Origin: an uncultured Bacteroidales bacterium
GTDB taxonomy: Bacteria > Bacteroidota > Bacteroidia > Bacteroidales > UBA932
Length of the DNA stretch: 64,000 bases
Assembly (NCBI GenBank): GCA_944322575.1
Contig: CALUPK010000002.1
Coordinates: 62,001-126,000 of the forward strand
Direction of reading: 5' to 3'
The position numbers were made by a program, and so were the translations under genes. Within the stretch, counting starts at the first letter, position 1, and every line of letters begins with the position of its first letter. This document shows, in pieces, positions 41,845-51,227 of this stretch. The notes under the pieces were generated by a model. That model was not told where the DNA came from, did no database searches, and saw only the letters and a program-made list of their open reading frames with translations.

Positions 41845-42854
41845 AGCTCACGGCAGTCGGTCCGGTCCATGAGTCCGGTCATGAAATCTTCCATGGTCAT
41901 GCCGGCCTCCCGGACCATCTGGGGTACGAGGCTGGCGGAAGTCATGCCGGGATTGGGATTGACTTCTAAGAAATATGGCTTGTCATCGGGGCCGAGGATG
42001 AAGTCCATCCGGACCATTCCGGTACAGCCGAGCCGCTGGTATATTTTGACGGCGGCATCCTGTACGAGTGCTTTCTGGAGCTGAGGTACAGGGGCAGGGC
42101 ACAGCTCGCGGCTGGCTCCGTTGTACTTGGCGTCGTAGTCGAAGAACTCATTGTCGGAGATAATCTCTATAAGCGGCAGTGCGTGGATTCCGTCTCCGTC
42201 ATCATAGACTCCGCAGTCTATCTCGCGTCCTACTATGTATTTCTCGAGGATGAGCGAATCGCTCTCCTTGAATCCTTTCTCGATGGCAGCAGGAAGGTCT
42301 TCCGGCTTTTTGACCTTGGTGACACCGAAGCTGGAACCTCCGCCGCATGGCTTGACGAACATAGGCAGACCGACATTCAGAGCCAGGTCGTCGGGGTCAT
42401 AGTCATCTGTGCTGCGCAGAATCATATCCTTGGCCAAGGGTACACCCGATGTTCTGATGTAGCTCTTGCAGGCGTATTTGTCGAAAGCTATTGCGGCGCA
42501 TGTGGAGGAGCAGCCTGCATAGGGTACTCCTATCATCTCGAAGTAGGCCTGCAGCTTGCCGTTCTCTCCCGGGTCGCCGTGAATGGCGATGTATGCCTTG
42601 TCGAACAGAATCTTTTCTCCCTCGATTACTGTGGAGAAGTCGTTCTTGTCTACCGGCAGACGTGTCTCCTGTCCGTCGGCGCCGGGAATGACTGTCCACC
42701 AGCCATCGCGCAGAAGCAGGATCTCGTATACCTTGCGGCCGGCGTTGCGGAGCCATCGGGCCACAGATTTTCCGCTCTGTACTGAGATGAGATATTCGGA
42801 TGTGAATCCTCCGTAGACAACAGCTAAGTTTTGATCTTTGATATCCTTTTTCAT
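41841..42854 (-). CDS. ddl: D-alanine--D-alanine ligase
   Basis: 337 aa from ATG 42854 (MKKDIKDQNLAVVYGG); a longer frame overlaps the PBP gene and lacks homology-like sequence. ATP-grasp enzyme that makes the D-Ala-D-Ala dipeptide of peptidoglycan. Seen: HGDPGENGKLQ, KPCGGGSSFGVTKV and the metal-binding FLEVNPNPGMT. It is 4 bp after the PBP1A gene and coupled to prmC. Confidence 0.95.
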   Translation of the reverse strand: MKKDIKDQNLAVVYGGFTSEYLISVQSGKSVARWLRNAGRKVYEILLLRDGWWTVIPGADGQETRLPVDKNDFSTVIEGEKILFDKAYIAIHGDPGENGKLQAYFEMIGVPYAGCSSTCAAIAFDKYACKSYIRTSGVPLAKDMILRSTDDYDPDDLALNVGLPMFVKPCGGGSSFGVTKVKKPEDLPAAIEKGFKESDSLILEKYIVGREIDCGVYDDGDGIHALPLIEIISDNEFFDYDAKYNGASRELCPAPVPQLQKALVQDAAVKIYQRLGCTGMVRMDFILGPDDKPYFLEVNPNPGMTSASLVPQMVREAGMTMEDFMTGLMDRTDCREL

Positions 42855-42858
42855 AGCC

Positions 42859-45219
42859 CTACATATTGAAAAATGAGTTTTCATCTTCAGTCTCTCCGGC
42901 GGCGGTGTCATTGTCGCTTCCGTCGCACGCCGTGTCAAAATGCACTCCGGGAGGAGCGATGAAGCGGTCCTGAGAGGTGACTCCGAGGGTACCGTCCTGC
43001 AGTACCTTCTGCATGAAGAGTCCCCAGATAGGCAGGGCAGTGTTGGCGCCCTGACCCTGTGACATCTTCTCGAAGTGGACCTGCCTGTCCTCGGCTCCTA
43101 CCCATACTCCTGCCGTGATGGTGGGTGTATAGCCTATGAACCATCCGTCAGACTTGTCGTTGGTGGTGCCGGTCTTGCCTGCTACCGGCCCTTCTAAGGC
43201 ATAGCGCCAGCGGAGCCTTGCTCCGGAACCTTCATTGACGACTCCTTCCATCAAGTTGACCATCAGGTAGGCGGTGGCCTCGCTTACGGCTTCCCGCTTG
43301 CGTGGGCTGAAGGTGCCGAGTACATTGCCCTCGCTGTCCTCGATACGGGTTACGAACATCGGGTCGATGTGTACTCCGCGGCTGGGATAGGTGTTGTATG
43401 CCCCGACCATTTCCATCAGAGTGATGTCGGCCGGTCCGAGGCAGAGAGAGGGGTAGGGCGGCAGATAAGATGTGATGCCGAGCTTGCGGCACATCTCCAC
43501 CATGGCTGTGGGACCGAACTGGCGCATCAGGTATGCCGATATGTTGTTGCTGCTTCGCGTCAGGCCCCACTTGAGGGTGACGCTCTTGCCTATGAATTCT
43601 ATCCTGTCCTCGCTCTCCGGTGTCCATGTGGTGTCGGCAAGGACAAATGTCTGGGGAACGTTCAGTACCTTGTCGCAGGGGTAGTATCCCTCCTGCATGG
43701 CGAGGGTGTAGAGGAATGGCTTGATGGTGGAGCCTACCTGACGCTTGCCCTGACGGGCGTTGTCATATTTGAAATAGCGGTATTCGGGTCCTCCGATATA
43801 GGCCTTAATGTGGCCGGTGGAGGGCTCCATGGCTATCAGAGAGGCCCTCAGTATGGATTTGTAATATCGGATAGAGTCGTCCGGTGTCATTACGGTGTCG
43901 ATGTATCCGGGTTCTTTCCATGAGAAGACCCTCATGTGTGCTTTCTCTTCCCGGAATACACGGTCTATCTCCTTGTCGGAAGCTCCGTCTGATTTCATGT
44001 CACGGTACCGGTCGCTCCAGCGGCGGGCCTGCGCCATGACAGTCTCGGTGAGCTCGACGGGTACTTCTTTGGCGAAAGGCCGGTTGGGGTTGTCGGCTAA
44101 GTCCTCGAAAAATGCAGGCTGCAGGTCAGTGCTCAGGTGCTGGACCACTGCCTCTTCAGCGTAGCGCTGCATGGTGGTGTTGATGGTCGTATAGATGGTG
44201 AGCCCGTCCTTGTCGAGGCTGTACCGGCTGCCGTCCGGCTTGAAGTTCTTGTTCAGCCAGCCGTAGAGCGGGTCGTTCTCCCACAGGTCGAGGTCGGCCC
44301 GGTAGTCGTCTACGAAGTAGTAGTTGTCCTTCTTGGGCTCGGAGGCGCTCATGTATTTGCGGAGCATGTCGCGGAAGTAGGGGGCGAGGCTGGTGTTGTG
44401 GTCCTGCTGCCGGTAGTCGAGAACGATAGGCTCGGCCATCAGCTGTTCGGCATAGAGCTCGGAGATGAAGCCGTACTTGCTCATCTGGCTGATGACATGG
44501 TTGCGGCGGGCGAGGGAGTTGTCATAGTTGAGCACAGGATTGAACCGGGTGGGCTTGTTGACAGCCCCGACGAGCACCGCGCTCTCCTGGATGTTGAGCT
44601 CCGACGGCTCTTTATTAAAAAAGGTATTGGCCGCGGCCTTGATGCCATATGCGTTGCTTCCGAAAAAGATGGCGTTCATGTACATTGCCATGATCTCGTC
44701 CTTGGTATAGTTGCGCTCGAGCTTGACTGCTGTAATCCATTCTTTGAATTTGCTGACGGCGAGTCTGAAAACAGCTTCTCCGGGGAATTTGCCGGTGGCC
44801 TCCTCCCTCGGGAAGAGGGTCTTTGCCAGCTGTTGGGTGATGGTGCTGCCGCCTCCTCCTGAACGGACGTTGCCGAGAAGGAAGGTCTTGACTCCCACTC
44901 TGGCCAGGCTGCGGAAATCGATACCGCAGTGCTTGTAGAAGCGGATGTCCTCAGTGGCGACCGCGGCTTGAACGATATAGGGCGACAGGTCGTCATAATT
45001 GACATGGGAGCGGTTCTCGATATGATATGTACCGATGATCTTTCCGTCTTCGGAGATCAGCTCGGTGGCTAAATAGGTCTTGGGGTTCTCAAGCTCCTCG
45101 AAAGAGGGAATCTCAGCGAAAAGGCCTACACCGGTGATGAAAAGCAGCAGGACCGCGATAGGGATGAAGACTATACACCAGATTGCAATTATGATTCTTT
45201 TCTTGACTTTTTCTTTCAT
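42859..45219 (-). CDS. mrcA: Bifunctional class A penicillin-binding protein 1A
   Basis: 786 aa. N-terminal membrane anchor (IIIAIWCIVFIPIAVLLLF), then a GT51 glycosyltransferase (ATEDIRFYKHCGIDF, with the catalytic Glu; GGGSTITQQLAK), then the transpeptidase with GSTIKPFLY (SxxK), SSNNISAY (SxN) and KTGTTNDKSDGW (KTG). It ends in an acidic tail (DGSDNDTAAGETEDENS). It polymerises and crosslinks peptidoglycan. First gene of a minus-strand run with ddl and prmC; divergent from topA. Confidence 0.95.
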   Translation of the reverse strand: MKEKVKKRIIIAIWCIVFIPIAVLLLFITGVGLFAEIPSFEELENPKTYLATELISEDGKIIGTYHIENRSHVNYDDLSPYIVQAAVATEDIRFYKHCGIDFRSLARVGVKTFLLGNVRSGGGGSTITQQLAKTLFPREEATGKFPGEAVFRLAVSKFKEWITAVKLERNYTKDEIMAMYMNAIFFGSNAYGIKAAANTFFNKEPSELNIQESAVLVGAVNKPTRFNPVLNYDNSLARRNHVISQMSKYGFISELYAEQLMAEPIVLDYRQQDHNTSLAPYFRDMLRKYMSASEPKKDNYYFVDDYRADLDLWENDPLYGWLNKNFKPDGSRYSLDKDGLTIYTTINTTMQRYAEEAVVQHLSTDLQPAFFEDLADNPNRPFAKEVPVELTETVMAQARRWSDRYRDMKSDGASDKEIDRVFREEKAHMRVFSWKEPGYIDTVMTPDDSIRYYKSILRASLIAMEPSTGHIKAYIGGPEYRYFKYDNARQGKRQVGSTIKPFLYTLAMQEGYYPCDKVLNVPQTFVLADTTWTPESEDRIEFIGKSVTLKWGLTRSSNNISAYLMRQFGPTAMVEMCRKLGITSYLPPYPSLCLGPADITLMEMVGAYNTYPSRGVHIDPMFVTRIEDSEGNVLGTFSPRKREAVSEATAYLMVNLMEGVVNEGSGARLRWRYALEGPVAGKTGTTNDKSDGWFIGYTPTITAGVWVGAEDRQVHFEKMSQGQGANTALPIWGLFMQKVLQDGTLGVTSQDRFIAPPGVHFDTACDGSDNDTAAGETEDENSFFNM

Positions 45220-45254
45220 TTCCGTAAAATAAATTCGTGCGAAGTTAGAAAAAA

Positions 45255-45287
45255 TTTGGGTTTTCTCTCACTTTATCCTTTACTTTG
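45255..45287 (+). promoter_or_regulatory. Predicted promoter of topA
   Basis: TTTG at 45255-45258 and TACTTTG at 45281-45287, 22 bp apart. The -7 box is one base shorter than TAnnTTTG. It lies 20 bp before the topA ATG in the 88-bp gap divergent from mrcA. Confidence 0.5.
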
Positions 45288-45307
45288 CACCTTCATTTAA
45301 TGGGAAT

Positions 45308-47614
45308 ATGGTAGAGAATTTAGTAATCGTAGAGTCGCCGGCGAAGGCAAAGACCATAGAGAAGATATTAGGAAAGGACTACACGGTGCGCTCGAGCTTC
45401 GGGCACATCAGGGATCTGGCGAAGAAAAATCTCGGAATAGACATAGAGCACGGTTTTATACCCCAGTATGAGGTGTCACCTGATAAAAAAAAGGTGGTTT
45501 CGGAGCTGAAGGCTGCTTCTGACAAGGCGTCCACTGTGTGGCTGGCATCCGATGAAGACCGTGAGGGAGAGGCTATTGCATGGCATCTGAGAGAGACTCT
45601 CGGGCTGGATTCATCCAAGACAAAGCGTATTGTCTTCCATGAGATTACCAAGGACGCTATCCTCCACGCCATCGACACTCCCCGGGATGTGGATATGAAT
45701 TTAGTCATGGCGCAGCAGGCCCGCAGAGTTCTGGACCGTCTCGTGGGCTTCGAGCTTTCGCCTATCCTTTGGAAGAAGATCAAGCCCTCGCTTTCAGCCG
45801 GACGCGTGCAGTCTGTGGCCCTCCGCTTAGTAGTGGAGCGGGAGAGGGAGATAAATGAGTTTCAGTCAAAGCCCTATTATAGAGTTGAAGGCGTGTTTGT
45901 CCCGGAAGCCTTAAAGGGCGGGAAAAAGAATGCGGCAGTTACCGGAGTCCTCGACCGCCGTTTCGACAGCGCTGCGGAGGCAGAGGCATTTTTAGAGCAG
46001 TGCCGTGACAGTGTATTTACTGTAAGTCATGTGGAGAAGAAGGAGGTGTCAAGATGTCCTGCCCCTCCCTTCACTACCTCATCCCTTCAGCAGGAGGCGG
46101 CCCGCAAGTGCGGTTTTTCCGTCAGCCAGACCATGTCCATCGCCCAGCATCTGTATGAGTCAGGACTGATAACATACATGAGAACCGATTCGACCACTCT
46201 TTCAAAGCTGGCTATCGCTGCGGCGAAGGGATGGATTACAGAAAATTTCGGAGCGCAGTACCATAAAGCACGTCAGTACAAGACCGGTGTCAAGGGCGCT
46301 CAGGAAGCCCATGAGGCAATCCGCCCTACCAACATGGCAAATACCGATATTTCCGGAACAGCAGCGGAGAAAAAGCTGTACAGTCTGATTTGGAAGCGGA
46401 CAGTGGCTTCCCAGATGGCTGACGCTAAGCTTGAGAAGACAGATATAAAGATAGGCGGGGACAGGATATCGGAGCATTTCGATGTGACAGGTTCCACTGT
46501 TCTCTTCGACGGTTTTCTGAAAGTGTATATAGAGTCTACGGACGATGATGCAGCCGCCGGTGATGAGGAGAGAATACTTCCTCCGCTCGGTGCCGGAGAC
46601 GTGATGCTGCGTGAAAGTATTACGGCATCTGAAAAATACACGGTCCATCCTCCCCGTTATTCCGAGGCTTCTTTAGTCAAGAAGATGGAAGAGCTCGGCA
46701 TCGGACGTCCTTCCACTTATGCACCCACTATATCAACCCTGCATCAGAGAGGATATATCCTCAGGCAGGACCGTAAGGGTGAGGAAAGGACTGTTTCGGT
46801 CATAACTCTCAAAGGAGGAGAGATCACACGTAAGGACAAAAAGGAGGTGACAGGCTCCGAGAAAGCCCGTCTCTGCCCCGAGGACATAGGGATACTCGTG
46901 ACTGATTTCCTGGAGAAGACATTCCCCGCAATCATGGATTATGGATTTACCGCAATGGTGGAGACGGATTTTGACAAAATAGCCGCCGGCAAGCTTACCT
47001 GGAACAAGACAGTGGCGGACTTCTACCGTCCTTTCCATGAGAAGGTAGAAGAGACCATGAAGGAGAGTGCGCCCATGAAGTCCCGCAAAGTGCTCGGAAC
47101 GGATCCTGTGTCAGGCAAGACTGTAATCGCAAGGATGGGACGTTACGGTTCAGTGGTGCAGATAGGTGAGGACGATGACCCCCAGAAGAAGATTACCGGT
47201 TTGGAAAAAGGTCAGCTGATAGAGTCGGTGACTCTTGAGGATGCGCTCAGGCTCTTCATCCTCCCCCGTACTCTCGGAGAGTATCAGGGCCAGGAGGTCA
47301 GCTGCTCTAAAGGTAAGTACGGTCCCTATGTCAAGTACGGCAAGTCTTATGTCTCGCTCAAACGGGGTCAGGATCCCTACACCATAACCCTCGATGCCGC
47401 CGTCAAGCTTATCGAGGAACATGAGGCGCAGCAGAAAAACAAGGATATCAAATCCTTCCCTGATGCCGACATATTCATTCTCAACGGACGTTACGGGCCG
47501 TACATCAAGCATGCCGGAGGTAATTACAAGATACCTAAGGGTACTGATCCCACGTCTCTTACGGAGGAGGAGTGCCTCAGCATCATCTCCGCCGGAGGAA
47601 AGAAAAAGAAATAG
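45308..47614 (+). CDS. topA: DNA topoisomerase I
   Basis: 768 aa type IA topoisomerase that relaxes negative supercoils. N-terminal TOPRIM domain (LVIVESPAKAKTIEKIL; ASDEDREGEAIAWHL) and the catalytic Tyr290 in TYMRTDSTTLS. The C-terminus has no zinc-finger Cys clusters; instead it carries repeated motifs such as KGKYGPYVKYG and GRYGPYIKHAG (topoisomerase C-terminal repeats), followed by a basic end (GGKKKK). It precedes an Lrp-family gene by 2 bp. Confidence 0.96.
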   Translation: MVENLVIVESPAKAKTIEKILGKDYTVRSSFGHIRDLAKKNLGIDIEHGFIPQYEVSPDKKKVVSELKAASDKASTVWLASDEDREGEAIAWHLRETLGLDSSKTKRIVFHEITKDAILHAIDTPRDVDMNLVMAQQARRVLDRLVGFELSPILWKKIKPSLSAGRVQSVALRLVVEREREINEFQSKPYYRVEGVFVPEALKGGKKNAAVTGVLDRRFDSAAEAEAFLEQCRDSVFTVSHVEKKEVSRCPAPPFTTSSLQQEAARKCGFSVSQTMSIAQHLYESGLITYMRTDSTTLSKLAIAAAKGWITENFGAQYHKARQYKTGVKGAQEAHEAIRPTNMANTDISGTAAEKKLYSLIWKRTVASQMADAKLEKTDIKIGGDRISEHFDVTGSTVLFDGFLKVYIESTDDDAAAGDEERILPPLGAGDVMLRESITASEKYTVHPPRYSEASLVKKMEELGIGRPSTYAPTISTLHQRGYILRQDRKGEERTVSVITLKGGEITRKDKKEVTGSEKARLCPEDIGILVTDFLEKTFPAIMDYGFTAMVETDFDKIAAGKLTWNKTVADFYRPFHEKVEETMKESAPMKSRKVLGTDPVSGKTVIARMGRYGSVVQIGEDDDPQKKITGLEKGQLIESVTLEDALRLFILPRTLGEYQGQEVSCSKGKYGPYVKYGKSYVSLKRGQDPYTITLDAAVKLIEEHEAQQKNKDIKSFPDADIFILNGRYGPYIKHAGGNYKIPKGTDPTSLTEEECLSIISAGGKKKK

Positions 47615-47616
47615 CT

Positions 47617-48102
47617 ATGAGTAATACAAAATATCAACTGGACAGAATAGATCAGAAGATACTGTCCTACTTAGTCAAGAACGCCAGGATGCCATTTCTC
47701 GAGATAGCCCGCGAGTGCGGAGTCTCGGGAGCAGCCATCCACCAGAGAGTGAAGAAGATGGAGACTATGGGCATCATCACCGGCTCACGTCTTCTTGTCA
47801 AGCCGCAGGCCCTGGGTCTGAACGTGTGCGCATTTGTCGGAGTATCTCTTTCAGAGACCAGCAAGTACAATGAGGTCATAGGAAATCTCCGAAAGATTCC
47901 GGAGGTGGTCGAGTGTCATTTCGTTACCGGCAAGCATGCCCTGTTGGTGAAGCTGTTCTGCACGGACCATGACCATCTGATGAGAATCTTGGTACACACC
48001 ATCCAGAACATCCCCTACATAGCAAGCACTGATACGATGATATCATTGGATCAGGCTATCGAGCGTCAGGTATGGGTGGATGACGTGCCGGTCAGGGACT
48101 AA
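47617..48102 (+). CDS. Lrp/AsnC-family transcriptional regulator
   Basis: 161 aa from ATG 47617, which lies 2 bp after topA; the frame extends upstream only into topA. N-terminal HTH (LDRIDQKILSYLVKNARMPF; IARECGVSGAAIHQRVKKME) and a C-terminal RAM/AsnC ligand-binding domain (EVVECHFVTGKHALLVKLFC). Such proteins sense amino acids as octamers or tetramers. Its effector and targets are not shown by context. The 3' end overlaps the convergent hydrolase gene by 4 bp. Confidence 0.92.
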   Translation: MSNTKYQLDRIDQKILSYLVKNARMPFLEIARECGVSGAAIHQRVKKMETMGIITGSRLLVKPQALGLNVCAFVGVSLSETSKYNEVIGNLRKIPEVVECHFVTGKHALLVKLFCTDHDHLMRILVHTIQNIPYIASTDTMISLDQAIERQVWVDDVPVRD

Positions 48103-49802
48103 TCCTCTCCTCCGGTCATAATCCATGGACCGAAATTCTCGTTGTAGTTGAAGTCTATCTCGAAATCTACAGGGGCCTCCCCGTCGCTGTAGTTGTGGAA
48201 GAATACGGGGAAAGTATGGCCGTCGGAGCGGAGCCAGAACTCGTTGCCGCGGTGGTGGTCGAGCCTGTGTGTCCATCCGTAGCGGCCTATCGTCAGGTAT
48301 AGTCTTCCGTTACGCATGGTTACCTCCGCGTCTCCGAAAGGAGCCGGTTTGGTATAGTGCCCGACCAGTCGGCTGAACTCCGGAGTCACGCTGCTGCGTT
48401 TTATGATACATGGGACTGACCGCCGTCCCGGTTTTTTCTTGTCTTCGAACCACTGTTCCAGCCCTTCTGTACTCCAGTCTTTCAGGGTGTCGCCAGGAAG
48501 ATACAGGTCAATTATTCTTCTCATCAGTCCCATTCTGGCGTATTCGGAAACTTCGGAATTGCACAGAATGGCTATGCCGAGGTCCAGCGCCGGCACGAAC
48601 CCGCATATTCCGGTAAATCCCCATGTCGTTCCGGTATGGTAGATCACCCGGTAGTCCCTGTTCTGTTCTATGTACCAGCAATAACCGTAGTCGCGGGTCA
48701 TGGCCGTGTCCCTGCGTACAGGTACTGCTCCAGTATGGAGGAATTCCATCTGTCCCATAGAAATGATGCGGACAGTGTCGCTGTAAGGATAGATGCGGAA
48801 ACCCTTTGCCCCTGTAATGCTTATTTCCGGGAAATACTCTGTCAAGGCAGATGAGTCTGAGGGAAATGATGATCTCAGGCAGCTGTCGGGGCGGACAGTC
48901 CGGATTACAGTGCCGTTGTTCAGATGCAGACTTACCCATTTAGCCATGTCTTCGGCAGTAGAGCTGATGCTCCCGGCCGGTCCTATGACGTCCACCCAGT
49001 GCAGAGCCCTCTCTTCTCCGTGCAGTGCCGTGACGTAGATCGAGCCCCTGCTGCCGTTCTTCCCCTTGGAGTATCCGAAGTAGTGCGCTGTAGAGGCTTT
49101 TTCGCCGGCGTCGATGTATCCGTCGGATCCCGGTACGGACGAATTCATTCCGAGGGGGATGAAGATGCGCTCACGTATGTTGTCCTCCCAGGATCTGCCT
49201 GTGACTTTCTCTATGATGCGGGCAGCGATGATGAATGTAATGTTGTTGTATGCAAATTTCTCCCTGAACGGATGTACCGGCTCGATATACCTGAACATCC
49301 TGTAGATGTCGTCCCTGTCGTATCCCAAGTTGGGAATATAGGTCCCTGCCTGTGCCACTAAGCCCGTGGAATGCGTAAGCAGGTCCTTTACCATCATTAC
49401 GTTCTCTACGCTGTCATTATACCAGTCGAAGTCAGGCAGAATCTGCTTGACCGTGTCTTCCCAGTGCAGGAGCCCCTCGTCTACAAGAGAGGCAATGACG
49501 GTGGCCGTGAAAGCCTTGGTCATGGATCCTATGTGGAACAGGGTGGATGGAGTGACCGCCGCTTCCTTTCCGTCCTTTTCTACCGACAGCCCTTTCTCCT
49601 TGACCCCGAAGCCTCCGGAGAAGACGACAGTGTCCCCGTGTATGACAGATACTGACAGACCTGGAATTTTCCACTGGGAGCGCACCTGCTCCGCGTAGGC
49701 CGAGATATCTTCTGTGATATCCCCGCTGCGTATCTGCTGGGCATTGCATAGGGTGACTGATATCAGAATCAGGAGGGGAAGGATGGTAAGAAGTCTTTTC
49801 AT
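48099..49802 (-). CDS. Secreted serine hydrolase, beta-lactamase/AmpC-like fold
   Basis: 567 aa with a signal peptide (MKRLLTILPLLILISVTLC, cleaved near NAQQ). The class C-like active site is visible: HIGSMTKAF (SxxK) and FAYNNITF (YxN). A HxG-type motif may be YHTGTTWGFTG. The C-terminal ~120 residues are a separate beta-rich domain (VGHYTKPAPFGDAEV). Family members include D-aminopeptidases, esterases and PBP-like carboxypeptidases, so true beta-lactamase activity should not be assumed. It follows radA by 14 bp. Confidence 0.88.
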   Translation of the reverse strand: MKRLLTILPLLILISVTLCNAQQIRSGDITEDISAYAEQVRSQWKIPGLSVSVIHGDTVVFSGGFGVKEKGLSVEKDGKEAAVTPSTLFHIGSMTKAFTATVIASLVDEGLLHWEDTVKQILPDFDWYNDSVENVMMVKDLLTHSTGLVAQAGTYIPNLGYDRDDIYRMFRYIEPVHPFREKFAYNNITFIIAARIIEKVTGRSWEDNIRERIFIPLGMNSSVPGSDGYIDAGEKASTAHYFGYSKGKNGSRGSIYVTALHGEERALHWVDVIGPAGSISSTAEDMAKWVSLHLNNGTVIRTVRPDSCLRSSFPSDSSALTEYFPEISITGAKGFRIYPYSDTVRIISMGQMEFLHTGAVPVRRDTAMTRDYGYCWYIEQNRDYRVIYHTGTTWGFTGICGFVPALDLGIAILCNSEVSEYARMGLMRRIIDLYLPGDTLKDWSTEGLEQWFEDKKKPGRRSVPCIIKRSSVTPEFSRLVGHYTKPAPFGDAEVTMRNGRLYLTIGRYGWTHRLDHHRGNEFWLRSDGHTFPVFFHNYSDGEAPVDFEIDFNYNENFGPWIMTGGED

Positions 49803-49816
49803 GGTTCGGGCAAGGA

Positions 49817-51223
49817 TTAGTCGTTGTCGGCTTTGAACAGCCGGCGGCAGAGGGCGGCAATGTCGGCTACTTCGACAATACTGATGCCGGCGCGGGCGGT
49901 GCTTCGTCTCATGTCATCGGAGAGATTGTAGGAAGATATGTATATCTGCCTGTAACCTAAACGGGCAGCCTCTGATATACGTGCCTCAATGCGTCCTACA
50001 GGGCGGATTTCTCCGCTTAGGCCCACTTCGGCGGCAAAGCATATTCCCGGGCTTACGGGCAGATCGAAGTTGGAGGAGAGTACAGCTACTACTACTGCAA
50101 GGTCACAGGCGGTGTCGCTCACTCTCATTCCTCCTGCGACATTGAGAAATACGTCTTTGGCTGAAAGCTTGAATCCGGCCCGTTTCTCTAATACGGCCAG
50201 CAGCATGTTCAGTCTGCGGGAGTCGTATCCGGTAGCGGAGCGCTGCGGAACGCCGTAGGCCGCGGTGGAGACCAGTGCCTGTATCTCTATGAGGAACGGA
50301 CGCGAGCCGTCGACCATGCTCCCGACAGCTACTCCGCTGAGGCTCTCTCCATGCAGGGGAGTAAGTATTTCGGAAGGATTCTCGACTTCTCTGAGGCCGC
50401 TTCCGGTCATTTCAAATATGGCTATCTCGTCAGTGGACCCGAAACGGTTCTTGATGCTGCGCAGGATACGGTGGGAATGGCGGGTGTCGCCCTCGAACTG
50501 AAGAACGACATCTACTATGTGCTCGAGGACTTTCGGTCCTGCAATCGAGCCGTCTTTGGTGATATGTCCGATGAGGATGACAGGAATATTGCTTTCCTTG
50601 GCAAAGCGCAGGAGGGCGGCTGCGCACTCCCGTATCTGGGTCACGGAGCTCGCGGCAGACTCGATGTTGTCCGAGTATATTGTCTGGATAGAGTCCACTA
50701 CCATAAGGTCGGGCGAGAGCTCGCGGGCGTGACGTATGATGTTGTCGACCATGGTTTCGCCCAGTACGGTGCAGTTGTCCTCCATCTCTCCGTCTTCCTG
50801 TCGCAGGAGTCTCATGGCCCTCAGCTTGATCTGCTTGGGAGATTCCTCTCCGGACACATAGAGGGTGCGGAGGGTCTTGCACCGGAGCGGAATCTGCAGG
50901 GCGAGTGTGGATTTGCCGATGCCCGGCTCTCCGCCTAACAGAATCATGGACCCCGGAACAATGCCTCCTCCGAGTATGCGCTCCACCTCCGGAGAGCCTA
51001 CGCTGATGCGGCTGTCTTCGGTGACGGAAATCTCTTTCAGGGACAATGGCACGGGCTCTGACACATTGACAAGGGACTTGTCCCGGGAGGATGCGGATTT
51101 CTCCCGGGACAGTCCCTCTTTCATGGTATTCCATTCTCCGCAGGCCGGGCAGCGCCCCATCCATTTACTGGTCTCATTGCCGCAGGAGGTGCAGTACCAT
51201 ACTGTCTTTACTTTGGACGGCAT
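49817..51223 (-). CDS. radA: DNA repair protein RadA
   Basis: 468 aa. N-terminal C4 zinc finger (Cys11, Cys14, Cys25, Cys28), RecA-like ATPase with Walker A GGEPGIGKST, the RadA-specific KNRFGSTDE motif, and a C-terminal Lon-protease-like domain (FLNVAGGMRVSDTACDLAV). It promotes branch migration in recombination. It lies in a run with lipoprotein genes 4 bp upstream and a hydrolase downstream, a mixed operon. Confidence 0.96.
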   Translation of the reverse strand: MPSKVKTVWYCTSCGNETSKWMGRCPACGEWNTMKEGLSREKSASSRDKSLVNVSEPVPLSLKEISVTEDSRISVGSPEVERILGGGIVPGSMILLGGEPGIGKSTLALQIPLRCKTLRTLYVSGEESPKQIKLRAMRLLRQEDGEMEDNCTVLGETMVDNIIRHARELSPDLMVVDSIQTIYSDNIESAASSVTQIRECAAALLRFAKESNIPVILIGHITKDGSIAGPKVLEHIVDVVLQFEGDTRHSHRILRSIKNRFGSTDEIAIFEMTGSGLREVENPSEILTPLHGESLSGVAVGSMVDGSRPFLIEIQALVSTAAYGVPQRSATGYDSRRLNMLLAVLEKRAGFKLSAKDVFLNVAGGMRVSDTACDLAVVVAVLSSNFDLPVSPGICFAAEVGLSGEIRPVGRIEARISEAARLGYRQIYISSYNLSDDMRRSTARAGISIVEVADIAALCRRLFKADND

Positions 51224-51227
51224 GGGT

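Noticed and set aside
48099-49802. Antibiotic-resistance beta-lactamase
   Set aside because: SxxK and YxN motifs are shared by many esterases and peptidases of this fold; the extra C-terminal beta domain and length fit the general serine hydrolase group rather than a resistance enzyme.
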